Below, in pieces: positions 1-8,626 of a stretch of DNA of 64,000 bases (position 1 is the stretch's first letter; every line of letters begins with the position of its first letter). The stretch comes from an uncultured Paracoccaceae bacterium (lineage in GTDB: Bacteria; Pseudomonadota; Alphaproteobacteria; Rhodobacterales; Rhodobacteraceae), in contig CANLNT010000002.1 in the NCBI GenBank assembly GCA_947492825.1, forward strand, positions 380,501 through 444,500. The letters are read 5' to 3'. A program made the translations under genes and the position numbers. Under the pieces are notes generated by a model. It was not told the DNA's origin, searched no databases, and saw nothing but the letters and a program-made list of their open reading frames with translations.

Positions 1-480
1 CGGGATGTCCATTTCTTCCTTCAGGCGCTGTTCGATGATGAAGCACTCGGGCGCTTTGATATCTTCCAAATTGATGCCGCCGAAGGTTGGACCCATCAGG
101 CGCACAGCGTTGCAAAAGGCGTCAGTGTCCTCTGTATCCAGCTCTACATCGATAGAATTCACGTCGGCAAAGCGTTTGAAAAGGACGGATTTCCCCTCCA
201 TCACCGGTTTTGAAGCGAGCGCGCCAAGGTTGCCAAGCCCCAGCACGGCCGTCCCGTTCGAGATCACGGCGACCAGATTACCCTTGTTGGTGTAATCGTA
301 GGCTGTGGCAGGGTCGGCGTGAATTTCCTCGCACGGGATCGCGACGCCGGGGGAATAGGCCAGCGACAGATCGCGCTGCGTTGTCATCGGGACGGTTGCC
401 GCGACTTCCCACTTGCCAGGCGTCGGATTGAGGTGAAACGCGAGGGCATCTTCGCGGGTGTGTTTGGTCGTGCCGGCCAT
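1..480 (-). CDS. maeB: NADP-dependent malic enzyme, N-terminal part (cut by window edge)
   Basis: The reverse strand from the ATG at 480 is open to the window edge and gives 160 residues. Visible family motifs include [12 protein letters not shown] near residue 43, [19 protein letters not shown] near 63, [19 protein letters not shown] near 88 and [18 protein letters not shown] near 130. These match the N-terminal catalytic part of the large bacterial malic enzymes, which decarboxylate malate to pyruvate in the cytoplasm. Large MaeB-type enzymes carry a C-terminal phosphotransacetylase-like domain, which would lie outside the window. It is divergent from mutS. The choice of NADP over NAD is from family resemblance only. 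Confidence 0.93.
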   Translation of the reverse strand, partial: MAGTTKHTREDALAFHLNPTPGKWEVAATVPMTTQRDLSLAYSPGVAIPCEEIHADPATAYDYTNKGNLVAVISNGTAVLGLGNLGALASKPVMEGKSVLFKRFADVNSIDVELDTEDTDAFCNAVRLMGPTFGGINLEDIKAPECFIIEQRLKEEMDIP

Positions 481-605
481 TGTCGTCCTCCCTGACGTGA
501 CGACCAGTTTGCGACATGGTGCGACAGGCCGCAACGGGTTCGTTTTCGACTTTCGTCGCTAACATCGGCCCGTTAGGTTTGGCCGCGACAATCCGGGGGG
601 ATTTG

Positions 606-3236
606 ATGAACGCTGTGACGCCGATGATGGCGCAATATCTTGAGTTGAAATCCGGCTATCCGGATGCGTTGCTGTTCTACCGGATGGGCGATTTCTACGA
701 GATGTTTTTTGATGATGCGGTGGCCGCTTCTGCCGCGCTGGACATCGCATTGACCAAACGCGGCAAGCATGACGGCAACGACATTCCGATGTGTGGGGTG
801 CCGGTGCATGCAGCGGAAGGGTATCTTCTTACGCTCATCCGCAAAGGGTTTCGCGTCGCTGTTTGCGAGCAGATGGAGAACCCAGCAGAGGCAAAGAAGC
901 GCGGTTCCAAATCTGTCGTCAAACGCGACGTGGTGCGGCTGGTGACACCCGGAACGCTGACCGAGGATTCGCTCCTGGACGCGCGGCGTCACAACTATCT
1001 GGCGGCCTTTGCACAGGTTCGCGACGATGGCGCTTTGGCGTGGGTCGATATTTCGACCGGGGCGTTTCATGTGATGACCTGCCCACGGGTTGCCCTTGGT
1101 CCAGAATTGGCGCGGCTTTCACCAAAGGAAGTGATCGTTGCAGATGGAGATGACGGCGATTTCGCTGCGTTAGTGTCTGATTCTGGCGCTTCGCTGTCCA
1201 CTTTGGGCAGGGCAGCATTTGACAGCACCAGTGGCGAAAAACGACTGTGCGCACTGTACAAAGTTGGTTCGCTGGATGCTTTTGGATCGTTCAGCCGCGC
1301 CGAAATCGCCGCACTTTCGGCGGTGGCCGAATATCTGGATATTACCCAGAAAGGGAATTTGCCACTACTTCGCCCACCGGTGCAGGAGGGGCAGCGGGCA
1401 GCGATGCAGATCGACGCAGCGACCCGCAGATCACTGGAACTGACCCATGCAATGGCGGGGGGCCGTACCGGATCATTGCTGGGCGCGGTCGATCAGACAG
1501 TCACAGCGGGGGGCGCACGACTGTTGGAACGTCGGTTGGCATCACCGTCTTGCGACAGGGCAACGGTACAGGCGCGGCAAGATGCCGTCAGTTTCGCCGT
1601 CGAACAGGTCCGTTGGACCGAGGATTTGCGCGACTATCTGCGCGGCGTACATGATCTGGACCGCGCCTTGTCGCGCTTGGCGTTGGACCGCGGTGGGCCG
1701 CGAGATATGGCTGCAATCCGAAACTCGATTAAAGAGGCCGGGCGAATTGCCACGGCATTGCCAGGCGATTTACCAGAGATTTTGGCCGAGGCAGGGCAGG
1801 CGCTGGTGGGTCATGACGACCTTTTGGCCCTTTTGGATGCGGCGCTGATTGCCGAGCCACCGCTTTTGGCGCGCGATGGTGGGTTTATCGCGACGGGCTA
1901 TGACATCGAATTGGACGAGGCCCGGCTGTTGCGCGACGAAGGGCGCGGCGTGATCGCCAAGATGCAGGCCGAGTTTGTTGAGCTGTCTGGCATACAAAGC
2001 CTTAAGATCAAGCACAACAACGTGCTGGGCTATTTCATCGAGACCACCGCGACCCATGCCGACAAGATGATGGCGCCACCGCTCAATGAAACGTTCATTC
2101 ATCGGCAGACGACGGCAAACCAGGTACGCTTTACCACGGTCGAGTTAAGCGAGATCGAAACGCGGATTTTGAATGCCGGGGGCAGGGCGCTTGAGATTGA
2201 AAAGAGACTCTATTCCGGCCTAACTGACGCGATTTTGGCGCAGGCGGGGCCGTTGGGAGCAATGGCTCGTGGGCTTGCCGAATTTGATCTGGCAACAGGT
2301 TTGGCCACCGTGGCAACACGTGAAAACTGGACCAAGCCGGTGATCGACGATAGTCGGGCATTTGACATCATCGGGGGTCGCCATCCTGTCGTTGAGGCTG
2401 CGCTTCAAAAGGATGGGTCCCCATTTGTGGCCAATGATTGCGACCTTTCCGACAAGTCCATTTGGTTGCTGACTGGGCCGAATATGGCTGGTAAATCGAC
2501 GTTCCTACGCCAGAACGCCTTGATCGCTGTGTTGGCGCAGATGGGGGCCTGGGTGCCAGCAAAAGAGGCCCACATTGGCATCGTAAGCCAAATCTTCAGC
2601 CGGGTTGGCGCATCTGACGATCTTGCCCGCGGGCGGTCGACGTTTATGGTGGAAATGGTCGAAACCGCAGCGATTTTGAACCAGGCGGATGATCGGGCAC
2701 TGGTGATATTGGACGAAATCGGGCGCGGCACGGCGACCTATGACGGTTTGTCGATCGCCTGGGCCACGTTGGAGCATTTGCACGATGTGAACCGCTGCCG
2801 CGCATTATTTGCCACGCATTATCACGAGATGGCGCAGTTGGCGGGCAAGCTGGACGGCGTGGACAACGCAACAGTGTCCGTCAAGGAGTGGGAAGGCGAC
2901 GTGATTTTCCTGCACGAGGTGCGCAAAGGCACGGCCGACCGCAGTTACGGCGTGCAGGTGGCGAGGCTGGCTGGATTGCCAGATGTGGTGGTAGAGCGCG
3001 CCAAGGTCGTTTTGGATGCACTGGAGAAGGGCGAACGCGAAGGCGGGGCAGGGCGAAAGGCCGTCATCGACGATTTGCCGCTGTTTGCGGCTACGCCAGC
3101 GCCCCCACCGACGGTCGCCAAACCATCAGAAGTGGAAGATGTGCTGCGTGATGTGCTGCCCGATGATTTGACACCAAAACAGGCACTAACATTGGTGTAT
3201 CAGCTCAGAGAGATGCTGGGACAGTCAGACAGTTGA
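606..3236 (+). CDS. mutS: DNA mismatch repair protein MutS
   Basis: This 876-residue protein recognises mismatches and starts methyl-independent or methyl-directed repair. The N-terminal mismatch-binding domain has the family start MMAQYLELK and the Phe-x-Glu mismatch wedge within GDFYEMFFDDA. The ATPase domain holds Walker A GPNMAGKST near residue 625, Walker B VILDEIGRGT and the ATHYHE motif. The frame is open upstream to 516. I chose the ATG at 606 because a G-rich Shine-Dalgarno (595-600) sits five bases before it and the family begins there. The last 12 bases overlap the convergent DUF465 gene. Confidence 0.97.
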   Translation: MNAVTPMMAQYLELKSGYPDALLFYRMGDFYEMFFDDAVAASAALDIALTKRGKHDGNDIPMCGVPVHAAEGYLLTLIRKGFRVAVCEQMENPAEAKKRGSKSVVKRDVVRLVTPGTLTEDSLLDARRHNYLAAFAQVRDDGALAWVDISTGAFHVMTCPRVALGPELARLSPKEVIVADGDDGDFAALVSDSGASLSTLGRAAFDSTSGEKRLCALYKVGSLDAFGSFSRAEIAALSAVAEYLDITQKGNLPLLRPPVQEGQRAAMQIDAATRRSLELTHAMAGGRTGSLLGAVDQTVTAGGARLLERRLASPSCDRATVQARQDAVSFAVEQVRWTEDLRDYLRGVHDLDRALSRLALDRGGPRDMAAIRNSIKEAGRIATALPGDLPEILAEAGQALVGHDDLLALLDAALIAEPPLLARDGGFIATGYDIELDEARLLRDEGRGVIAKMQAEFVELSGIQSLKIKHNNVLGYFIETTATHADKMMAPPLNETFIHRQTTANQVRFTTVELSEIETRILNAGGRALEIEKRLYSGLTDAILAQAGPLGAMARGLAEFDLATGLATVATRENWTKPVIDDSRAFDIIGGRHPVVEAALQKDGSPFVANDCDLSDKSIWLLTGPNMAGKSTFLRQNALIAVLAQMGAWVPAKEAHIGIVSQIFSRVGASDDLARGRSTFMVEMVETAAILNQADDRALVILDEIGRGTATYDGLSIAWATLEHLHDVNRCRALFATHYHEMAQLAGKLDGVDNATVSVKEWEGDVIFLHEVRKGTADRSYGVQVARLAGLPDVVVERAKVVLDALEKGEREGGAGRKAVIDDLPLFAATPAPPPTVAKPSEVEDVLRDVLPDDLTPKQALTLVYQLREMLGQSDS

Positions 3237-3467
3237 CAGCAAAAGTGCGTAAATCTCGTCTTTGAGCGTCATGCGTTGTTTGCGCATCGTGACAAGGTTC
3301 AGGTCATCCGTAGGTTCGACATCCGTTTCAGCCCGATGAATCGCGCGATTGACGTCGTGGTATTGGTCAGCGAGCTTGACGAAATGCGCATCGGCCTGCT
3401 TTAGCGCACTAAGCTGATCCTGAAATTCTGGGAATTCTTCGTGTAGTTCATGAGGGACGTGAGACAT
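3225..3467 (-). CDS. Small DUF465 (YdcH-like) protein
   Basis: This is an 80-residue acidic, probably helical protein. It has the DUF465 pattern: a central LADQYHDVNRAIHRAE helix, then LVTMRKQRMTLKDEIYALL at the C-terminus. Members are short coiled-coil-like proteins of unknown function. The frame stays open upstream to 3689, but that stretch lies over ppk2. The ATG at 3467 has an AGGAAAG ribosome-binding site and gives the normal family length. It follows ppk2 on the same strand with an 11-bp gap, so the two are probably cotranscribed. Confidence 0.85.
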   Translation of the reverse strand: MSHVPHELHEEFPEFQDQLSALKQADAHFVKLADQYHDVNRAIHRAETDVEPTDDLNLVTMRKQRMTLKDEIYALLLSTV

Positions 3468-3478
3468 CTTTCGCTTTC

Positions 3479-4330
3479 CTATTGGCCGGATTTGCGGGTT
3501 TTGGGGTGAACCGAGGCCGCAAGAATGTGGTCTGCGGCGTGAACAACGGATTCTGCCTGATGCACAATCAGCGGATCGGGGGGCTGGACCACCGCCGTGT
3601 CTTTGTCGGGGTAGTCGAGTTCGGACAGAAAGTGGCGCATCGCATTCAGCCGCGCACGTTTCTTGTCGTTTGAGCGGATGACGGTCCAAGGGGCATCGGC
3701 GGTGTCGGTGTAAAAGAACATCGCTTCTTTTGCTTCGGTGTAGTCATCCCATTTATCAAGGCTGGCGCGATCAATCGGGGAGAGTTTCCACCTTTTGAGC
3801 GGATCGGTTTCGCGAGAGGCAAACCGGCGGCGCTGTTCGTCGCAGGTCACCGAGAACCAGTATTTGAAGAGCCGGATACCAGAGCGCGACAGCATGCGTT
3901 CAAATTCTGGCGTTTGGCGCATGAATTCGAGGTATTCGTTCGGCTCGCAGAAGCCCATGACCCGTTCGACACCCGCGCGGTTGTACCAAGAGCGATCGTA
4001 TAGCACGATTTCGCCAGATGTCGGCAAGTGCCTGATATAGCGCTGGAAAAACCATTGTCCGCGCTCTTCATCATTAGGTTTGTTCAGCGCGACAACTCGT
4101 GCGGCGCGAGGGTTGAGGTGTTCCATGAAGCGCTTGATCGTGCCGCCCTTACCGGCGGCATCGCGACCTTCGAACAACAGCACATATTTCTGGCCGGTGT
4201 CCTGCACCCAGTGCTGCACTTTCAGCAACTCGACTTGAAGCGCCGCCTTTTCAGCCTCGTATTCTGCCTTTTTCATGCGGTCTGCGTAGGGGTAATCACC
4301 CTGATCGAAGGCATGTGTTGGATCGGTCAT
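3479..4330 (-). CDS. ppk2: Polyphosphate kinase 2 (PPK2 family)
   Basis: The 283-residue protein transfers phosphate between polyphosphate and nucleotides in the cytoplasm. The Walker A motif is FEGRDAAGKGGTIKRF near residue 53, the lid and Walker B region reads LYDRSWYNRAGVERVMGFC, and FKYWFSVTCDEQRRRF follows. This is the single-domain arrangement. I cannot decide from sequence whether ADP or GDP is preferred. The start codon at 4330 directly abuts a perfect 11-bp hairpin that contains its ribosome-binding site (see 4331-4360). It lies 79 bp downstream of grpE, so it may be co-expressed with the heat-shock genes. Confidence 0.93.
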   Translation of the reverse strand: MTDPTHAFDQGDYPYADRMKKAEYEAEKAALQVELLKVQHWVQDTGQKYVLLFEGRDAAGKGGTIKRFMEHLNPRAARVVALNKPNDEERGQWFFQRYIRHLPTSGEIVLYDRSWYNRAGVERVMGFCEPNEYLEFMRQTPEFERMLSRSGIRLFKYWFSVTCDEQRRRFASRETDPLKRWKLSPIDRASLDKWDDYTEAKEAMFFYTDTADAPWTVIRSNDKKRARLNAMRHFLSELDYPDKDTAVVQPPDPLIVHQAESVVHAADHILAASVHPKTRKSGQ

Positions 4331-4360
4331 TGCGAAGCTCCTTTCAGCAGGAGCTTCGCA
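4331..4360 (-). promoter_or_regulatory. Perfect hairpin sequestering the ppk2 ribosome-binding site
   Basis: Positions 4331-4341 and 4350-4360 are perfect inverted repeats of 11 bp around an 8-base loop. In the minus-strand transcript the 3' arm contains the GGAG of the AAAGGAG Shine-Dalgarno, and the ATG of ppk2 follows the last paired base with no gap. There is no T-run, so it does not look like a terminator. A weaker imperfect hairpin (arms 4361-4371 and 4397-4406) fills the rest of the grpE-ppk2 gap. Translational control is inferred from this geometry. Confidence 0.7.
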
Positions 4361-4409
4361 GACCCAAGCGCCGCGCGCGTTGATTTAGGTCAAGAAGCGC
4401 GGGGTCCGA

Positions 4410-4970
4410 TCAAGACGCGGGCATCGAGCTGACACCGACCTGCGCGGGGCGCAAGAGCCGGTCATGAAGCAGGAACCCTTCGGCCATCACTTCGAGAATG
4501 TGACCGGATTTTGTGCCGGGTACGGGGGCCTCAAACATGGCTTGGTGAAGTTGCGGATCGAACTTGTCACCGGCTTCGGGCACGATCGGTTCGATACCGT
4601 GCTTTTTGAAGACATTGAGCAATTCGCGCATCGTCAGCTCCACACCTTCGAGCAGCGCTTTGTTTGCGTCGCCTTCAGCCTCTTCGGTGGACTTCAGCGC
4701 ACGGCGGAGGTTGTCGTAGACCGGGAGTAGATCACGCGCCAGCTTAGAACCGCCATAGTTCTCTGCTTCGCGGCGATCACGGTCGGCACGTTTGCGTACG
4801 TTTTCAGCATCTGCCAACGCACGCATCCACTTGTCGCGAAACTCATCCCGCTCGGCCTCGATATTGGCGATGCGTTCAAGAACACCCTCATCGCCAGCGG
4901 CCTCCATCTCGTCGCCTTCGGCGGCGAGTTCATCAAGGCTGAGCGGTTCGTCGAGGTCTTTGTCGGACAT
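4410..4970 (-). CDS. grpE: Nucleotide exchange factor GrpE
   Basis: The 186-residue co-chaperone releases ADP from DnaK. An acidic N-terminus (about residues 1-35) is followed by a long charged helix with the family segment RALADAENVRKRADRD near residue 50. Next come LLPVYDNLRRAL and the beta-domain signature FKKHGIEPIVPEAGDKFDPQLHQAMF. Its start lies 13 bp after the stop of hrcA, the usual order for a two-gene heat-shock operon. No CIRCE-type inverted repeat is visible upstream of hrcA, so control by sigma-32 or from elsewhere is more likely. Confidence 0.96.
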   Translation of the reverse strand: MSDKDLDEPLSLDELAAEGDEMEAAGDEGVLERIANIEAERDEFRDKWMRALADAENVRKRADRDRREAENYGGSKLARDLLPVYDNLRRALKSTEEAEGDANKALLEGVELTMRELLNVFKKHGIEPIVPEAGDKFDPQLHQAMFEAPVPGTKSGHILEVMAEGFLLHDRLLRPAQVGVSSMPAS

Positions 4971-4983
4971 GTTCGTCTTCCTG

Positions 4984-6042
4984 TCAGGAGCGGTCGGAAA
5001 TCATTTGGCCGACGCGCTGTGCGGTGTAATTCACGATGGGCACAATGCGCCCGTAGTTCAGGCGGGTCGGGCCAATCACGCCGACCGCGCCAATAATCTT
5101 TCGGTCGGCGTTCATATAAGGAGAAACCACCAGAGAGGAACCCGAAAGTGAGAACAATTTGTTCTCTGAGCCAATAAAAATGCGGACGCCTTCACCCTGA
5201 TCGGCAAGTTCCAGGAAACTCGCGATATCGCGCTTGCGTTCCAAGTCGTCAAAAAGGGTTCTGATACGTTCCAGATCGGTTTCAGATTCGGGCAAGAGGT
5301 TGCCACGACCGCGCACGATAAGGCGCTCATCAGCGGTGCCTTCGTCTGCCCAAAGGGCCGCACCAGACTGCACAAGTTCGGCAGCTAGGCTGTCAATTTC
5401 CTGACGACGCGCCACGATTTCGCGCTTGATGGTTTCACCCAAAGAAGAGAGCGTTTGGCCGGCGGCGATGGCATTCAGAAAATTGGCCGCTTCGCGCATT
5501 GATGATGGGGTTTGGCCAAGGGGTGGTGTAAAGATCCGGTTCTCGACGTGACCATCCGCAAAGACCAGGACCACAAGGGCGCGGTCTGGGGAAAGTGACA
5601 CGAATTCAATGTGCTTGATCGGTGCTTCATGCTTTGGGGTCAGCACGAGACTGGCACCATGTGTGACACCCGACAGGGCAGAGCCCACGCGATCGAGCAA
5701 AGTGGTCACGTCATCAGAATTGGAATCAAGCGTTTGGTCGATGCGGCTGCGATCTTCGCCCGAAAGGTCGTCGACTTCGAGCAAGCCATCAACAAACATG
5801 CGCAAGCCAATTTCTGTCGGCATCCGTCCAGCAGAAGTGTGCGGGCTGCCCAGAAGGCCCAGAAATTCGAGGTCCTGCATGGTATTGCGGATCGTGGCGG
5901 CGCTGACGTTTTCGGACAGGGTGCGCGTCAGGGTTCGGCTACCAACGGGCGCGCCGGTTTCGAGGTAGCCTTCGACCACGCGACGAAAAACCTCGCGCGT
6001 GCGGGCGTTCATCGTTTCAAGCTGCGGAATCTCGTCTGACAT
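4984..6042 (-). CDS. hrcA: Heat-inducible transcription repressor HrcA
   Basis: The 352-residue protein represses chaperone genes by binding CIRCE operators. The N-terminal winged helix has VVEGYLETGAPVGSRTLTR near residue 22 and AATIRNTMQDLEFLGLL near 49. The C-terminal effector domain ends with the family pattern VSPYMNADRKIIGAVGVIGP and RLNYGRIVPIVNYTAQ. It is divergent from rph. I searched the 118-bp gap to rph by eye for TTAGCACTC-N9-GAGTGCTAA and found none, so autorepression through CIRCE is not supported here. Confidence 0.95.
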   Translation of the reverse strand: MSDEIPQLETMNARTREVFRRVVEGYLETGAPVGSRTLTRTLSENVSAATIRNTMQDLEFLGLLGSPHTSAGRMPTEIGLRMFVDGLLEVDDLSGEDRSRIDQTLDSNSDDVTTLLDRVGSALSGVTHGASLVLTPKHEAPIKHIEFVSLSPDRALVVLVFADGHVENRIFTPPLGQTPSSMREAANFLNAIAAGQTLSSLGETIKREIVARRQEIDSLAAELVQSGAALWADEGTADERLIVRGRGNLLPESETDLERIRTLFDDLERKRDIASFLELADQGEGVRIFIGSENKLFSLSGSSLVVSPYMNADRKIIGAVGVIGPTRLNYGRIVPIVNYTAQRVGQMISDRS

Positions 6043-6142
6043 GGATCACCAGTTAGGAGGCTGGGCAATTAAAACCAGCGTGCATGGAACGTCAATCGGG
6101 GTTGGCAACGGAAGGTGGGGGGCGTAAGCCGAGAACGCAACC

Positions 6143-6158
6143 AAAACTCAGGAGTTTT
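6143..6158 (+). promoter_or_regulatory. Palindrome overlapping the rph ribosome-binding site
   Basis: The bases 6143-6149 and 6152-6158 (AAAACTC and GAGTTTT) are perfect inverted repeats with a two-base centre. The centre and right arm form the AGGAG Shine-Dalgarno of rph, whose ATG is at 6161. As RNA it could fold with a four-base CAGG loop. As DNA it could be an operator. Arms of mainly A and T make a weak hairpin, so chance is possible. Confidence 0.4.
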
Positions 6159-6160
6159 CC

Positions 6161-6868
6161 ATGCGCCCATCAGGCCGTCAGATTGATCAGATGCGTGACG
6201 TTTCGATTGAGGTCGGCGTGACCCGGCATGCGGAAGGGTCCTGCATGATCCGTATGGGTGACACCCATGTGCTGTGCACCGCGTCTGTTGACGAAAAGGT
6301 GCCGCCATTCATGCGCAACAGCGGGCTGGGATGGGTCACGGCGGAATATGGAATGCTGCCGCGCGCGACACACACGCGTATGCGCCGCGAAGCCAAGAAC
6401 GGGCAGGGCGGCCGGACGCAGGAAATCCAGCGTTTGATTGGACGGTCGCTTCGGGCAGGCGTTGATCGTGTGGCGCTGGGCGAGCGGCAGATTACGGTGG
6501 ATTGCGATGTGATTCAGGCCGATGGCGGCACGCGCTGTGCGTCGATCACGGGTGGCTGGGTGGCACTGAAACTTGCCGTGAACCAGCTGATGAAAGCAGG
6601 CGTGATCACAAGTGATCCGCTGATTGATCCCGTTGCGGCAATTTCTTGTGGCATCTATGCGGGACAAGAGGTGTTGGACCTTGATTACCCCGAAGACTCT
6701 GAGGCCGGTGTTGACGGCAATTTCATCATGAACGCCGGCAAGCTGGTTGAAGTGCAGATGAGTGCCGAAGGCCAAACGTTTACCCGTGACCAGATGAATG
6801 GCCTTCTGGATTTGGCGGAGAAGGGCATTGGTGAGTTGAATGTGGCGCAGATGGCGGCTGTCAGCTAA
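6161..6868 (+). CDS. rph: Ribonuclease PH
   Basis: The 235-residue phosphorolytic exoribonuclease trims tRNA 3' ends. The sequence begins [14 protein letters not shown], the classic family start, and carries the RNA-binding [19 protein letters not shown] near residue 49. It continues with [21 protein letters not shown] and the C-terminal [21 protein letters not shown]. Length is typical. It is first in a tight rph-rdgB-hemW cluster, with its stop sharing a base with the rdgB start. The ribosome-binding site AGGAG lies inside a short palindrome. Confidence 0.97.
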   Translation: MRPSGRQIDQMRDVSIEVGVTRHAEGSCMIRMGDTHVLCTASVDEKVPPFMRNSGLGWVTAEYGMLPRATHTRMRREAKNGQGGRTQEIQRLIGRSLRAGVDRVALGERQITVDCDVIQADGGTRCASITGGWVALKLAVNQLMKAGVITSDPLIDPVAAISCGIYAGQEVLDLDYPEDSEAGVDGNFIMNAGKLVEVQMSAEGQTFTRDQMNGLLDLAEKGIGELNVAQMAAVS

Positions 6869-7476
6869 TGCGGCGCTTTGACGGGGATCAGCTAGTTGTA
6901 GCGACACACAATCAAGGCAAGCTGGAAGAGATTGCTGATCTTTTGTCGCCCTATGGGATCAAGATCACCTCAAACACGGATCACAATCTGCCGGAACCTG
7001 ACGAAACCGAGACCACCTTTGTCGGGAATGCGCGGATCAAGGCCCATGCAGCTGCAAAAGCCACAGGTTTGCCGGCACTTGCTGACGATAGCGGGATCGA
7101 GGTTGATGGGCTGAACGGCGCGCCCGGTGTTTACACCGCGGATTGGTCCGAAACGCCAGATGGCCGCGATTTCGTGATGGCAATGACTCGGACTTGGAAT
7201 GAGTTGGAAGCGGTGAACGCGCCTTATCCACGCAAGGCACGGTTTTGTAGTACATTGGTTCTTGCATGGCCTGACGGTCATGATGAGGTGTTTCCTGGCG
7301 TGATGGACGGCCAGGTCGTGTGGCCGATGCGGGGTGATCAGGGGCATGGCTATGACCCGATGTTCCAACCCGATGGATATGACATCACATGTGGTGAGAT
7401 GGATCGCTGGGAAAAGAACAAGATCTCTCACCGGGCGGATGCCTTTGCCAAATTGGTCAAGGGCTGCTTTGCCTGA
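6868..7476 (+). CDS. rdgB: dITP/XTP pyrophosphatase (Ham1 family)
   Basis: The 202-residue house-cleaning enzyme hydrolyses dITP, ITP and XTP to the monophosphates. Diagnostic parts are VVATHNQGKLEEI near residue 11, ETTFVGNARIKA near 48, ALADDSGIEVDGLNGAPGVYTA near 70 and GYDPMFQPDG, then the C-terminal ISHRADAFAKL. The start ATG overlaps the rph stop by one base, which indicates translational coupling. Its end overlaps hemW. Confidence 0.96.
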   Translation: MRRFDGDQLVVATHNQGKLEEIADLLSPYGIKITSNTDHNLPEPDETETTFVGNARIKAHAAAKATGLPALADDSGIEVDGLNGAPGVYTADWSETPDGRDFVMAMTRTWNELEAVNAPYPRKARFCSTLVLAWPDGHDEVFPGVMDGQVVWPMRGDQGHGYDPMFQPDGYDITCGEMDRWEKNKISHRADAFAKLVKGCFA

Positions 7477-8626
7477 GGATTGGCAAGTTGCGGGCTTTGG
7501 CCTGTATATTCATTGGCCGTTTTGTCAGGCCAAGTGTCCCTATTGCGACTTTAATAGCCATGTGGTCGGCGCGATTGATCAGGCGCGTTGGCAAAACGCT
7601 TATCTAAGCGAAATCACACGGGTCGGACGGGAAACCGAGGGCCGTGTACTTCGGTCCGTGTTCTTTGGCGGCGGGACGCCGAGCATGATGGATCCCCAAC
7701 TGGTGAACGCCATTCTGGAGCATGTCCGATCGACTTGGACCATCGCGAATGATTGCGAAATCACGTTGGAGGCCAATCCAACATCCGTCGAAGCGGGGCG
7801 TTTCGCAGGGTACCGTGATGCAGGTGTGAACCGGGTGTCCCTTGGCGTGCAGGCGCTAAATGACATAGACCTAAAGGCCTTGGGCCGGTTGCATACTGCG
7901 CGAGAGGCGATGCAGGCCTTTGACGTCGCGCGCGCAGCGTTTGATCGTGTGTCCTTTGATTTGATCTATGCGCGGCAAGGTCAATCGTTGGATCAATGGC
8001 GAGCCGAGCTGAAAGACGCGTTGGCATTCGCCGCGGATCATCTGTCGCTATATCAGTTGACGATCGAAGAGGGGACCGCATTTGGTGATCGGTTTGCCGC
8101 CGGTAAGTTGCGTGATTTGCCAGACGATGACACGGCGGCTGATATGTATTTCGCAACGCAGGATTTGTGTGAAGCGGCTGGGTACGAGGCTTACGAGGTG
8201 TCCAATCATGCGCGTCGTGGCGAAGAAAGCCGCCATAATCTGATTTATTGGCAATCCGGTGATTACGCTGGGATCGGACCGGGGGCGCATGGCAGGTTGA
8301 CGTTGGGTGGCCAGCGCTGGGCGACAGAAACGCCTTTGGCCCCGACAGCATGGTTGCGTCAGGTCGAAATGAAAGGCCATGGCGAAGGTTCACGAGAGCA
8401 GTTGTCAGCTGAGGCGCGGATGACAGAGTTCTTGCTCATGGGGTTGCGGGTGTTCGAGGGCGTTTCGATGGAACGCTTAGAGGCGCTAGGTGGTGAAAGT
8501 TTGTTTAATAATATCAATAAGTTATTAGAACACGGGCAACTTCAACAGTCAGAAAGTTTGCTGTCTGTCGCACCTGCGTTTCGCCCTGTCTTGAACGGTG
8601 TTTTGCGAGGGTTGCTGGCAGATTAG
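7469..8626 (+). CDS. hemW: HemW-like radical SAM protein (coproporphyrinogen III oxidase-like)
   Basis: The roughly 385-residue protein has the radical SAM cluster motif CQAKCPYC at its N-terminus, within LYIHWPFCQAKCPYCDFNSH. FFGGGTPSMM and RVSLGVQALND follow, then a C-terminal HemN-like domain. The CxxxCxxC without the extra cysteine of true HemN points to HemW, a heme chaperone or oxygen-independent oxidase homologue. I prefer the TTG at 7469, with AAGGG five bases upstream and an 8-bp overlap with rdgB. An in-frame ATG at 7439 is the alternative. The last four bases overlap the convergent parB. Confidence 0.9.
   Translation: MPEDWQVAGFGLYIHWPFCQAKCPYCDFNSHVVGAIDQARWQNAYLSEITRVGRETEGRVLRSVFFGGGTPSMMDPQLVNAILEHVRSTWTIANDCEITLEANPTSVEAGRFAGYRDAGVNRVSLGVQALNDIDLKALGRLHTAREAMQAFDVARAAFDRVSFDLIYARQGQSLDQWRAELKDALAFAADHLSLYQLTIEEGTAFGDRFAAGKLRDLPDDDTAADMYFATQDLCEAAGYEAYEVSNHARRGEESRHNLIYWQSGDYAGIGPGAHGRLTLGGQRWATETPLAPTAWLRQVEMKGHGEGSREQLSAEARMTEFLLMGLRVFEGVSMERLEALGGESLFNNINKLLEHGQLQQSESLLSVAPAFRPVLNGVLRGLLAD

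Noticed and set aside
6043-6160. CIRCE operator upstream of hrcA
   Set aside because: No TTAGCACTC-N9-GAGTGCTAA-like repeat is present; the only palindrome is the one at the rph ribosome-binding site.
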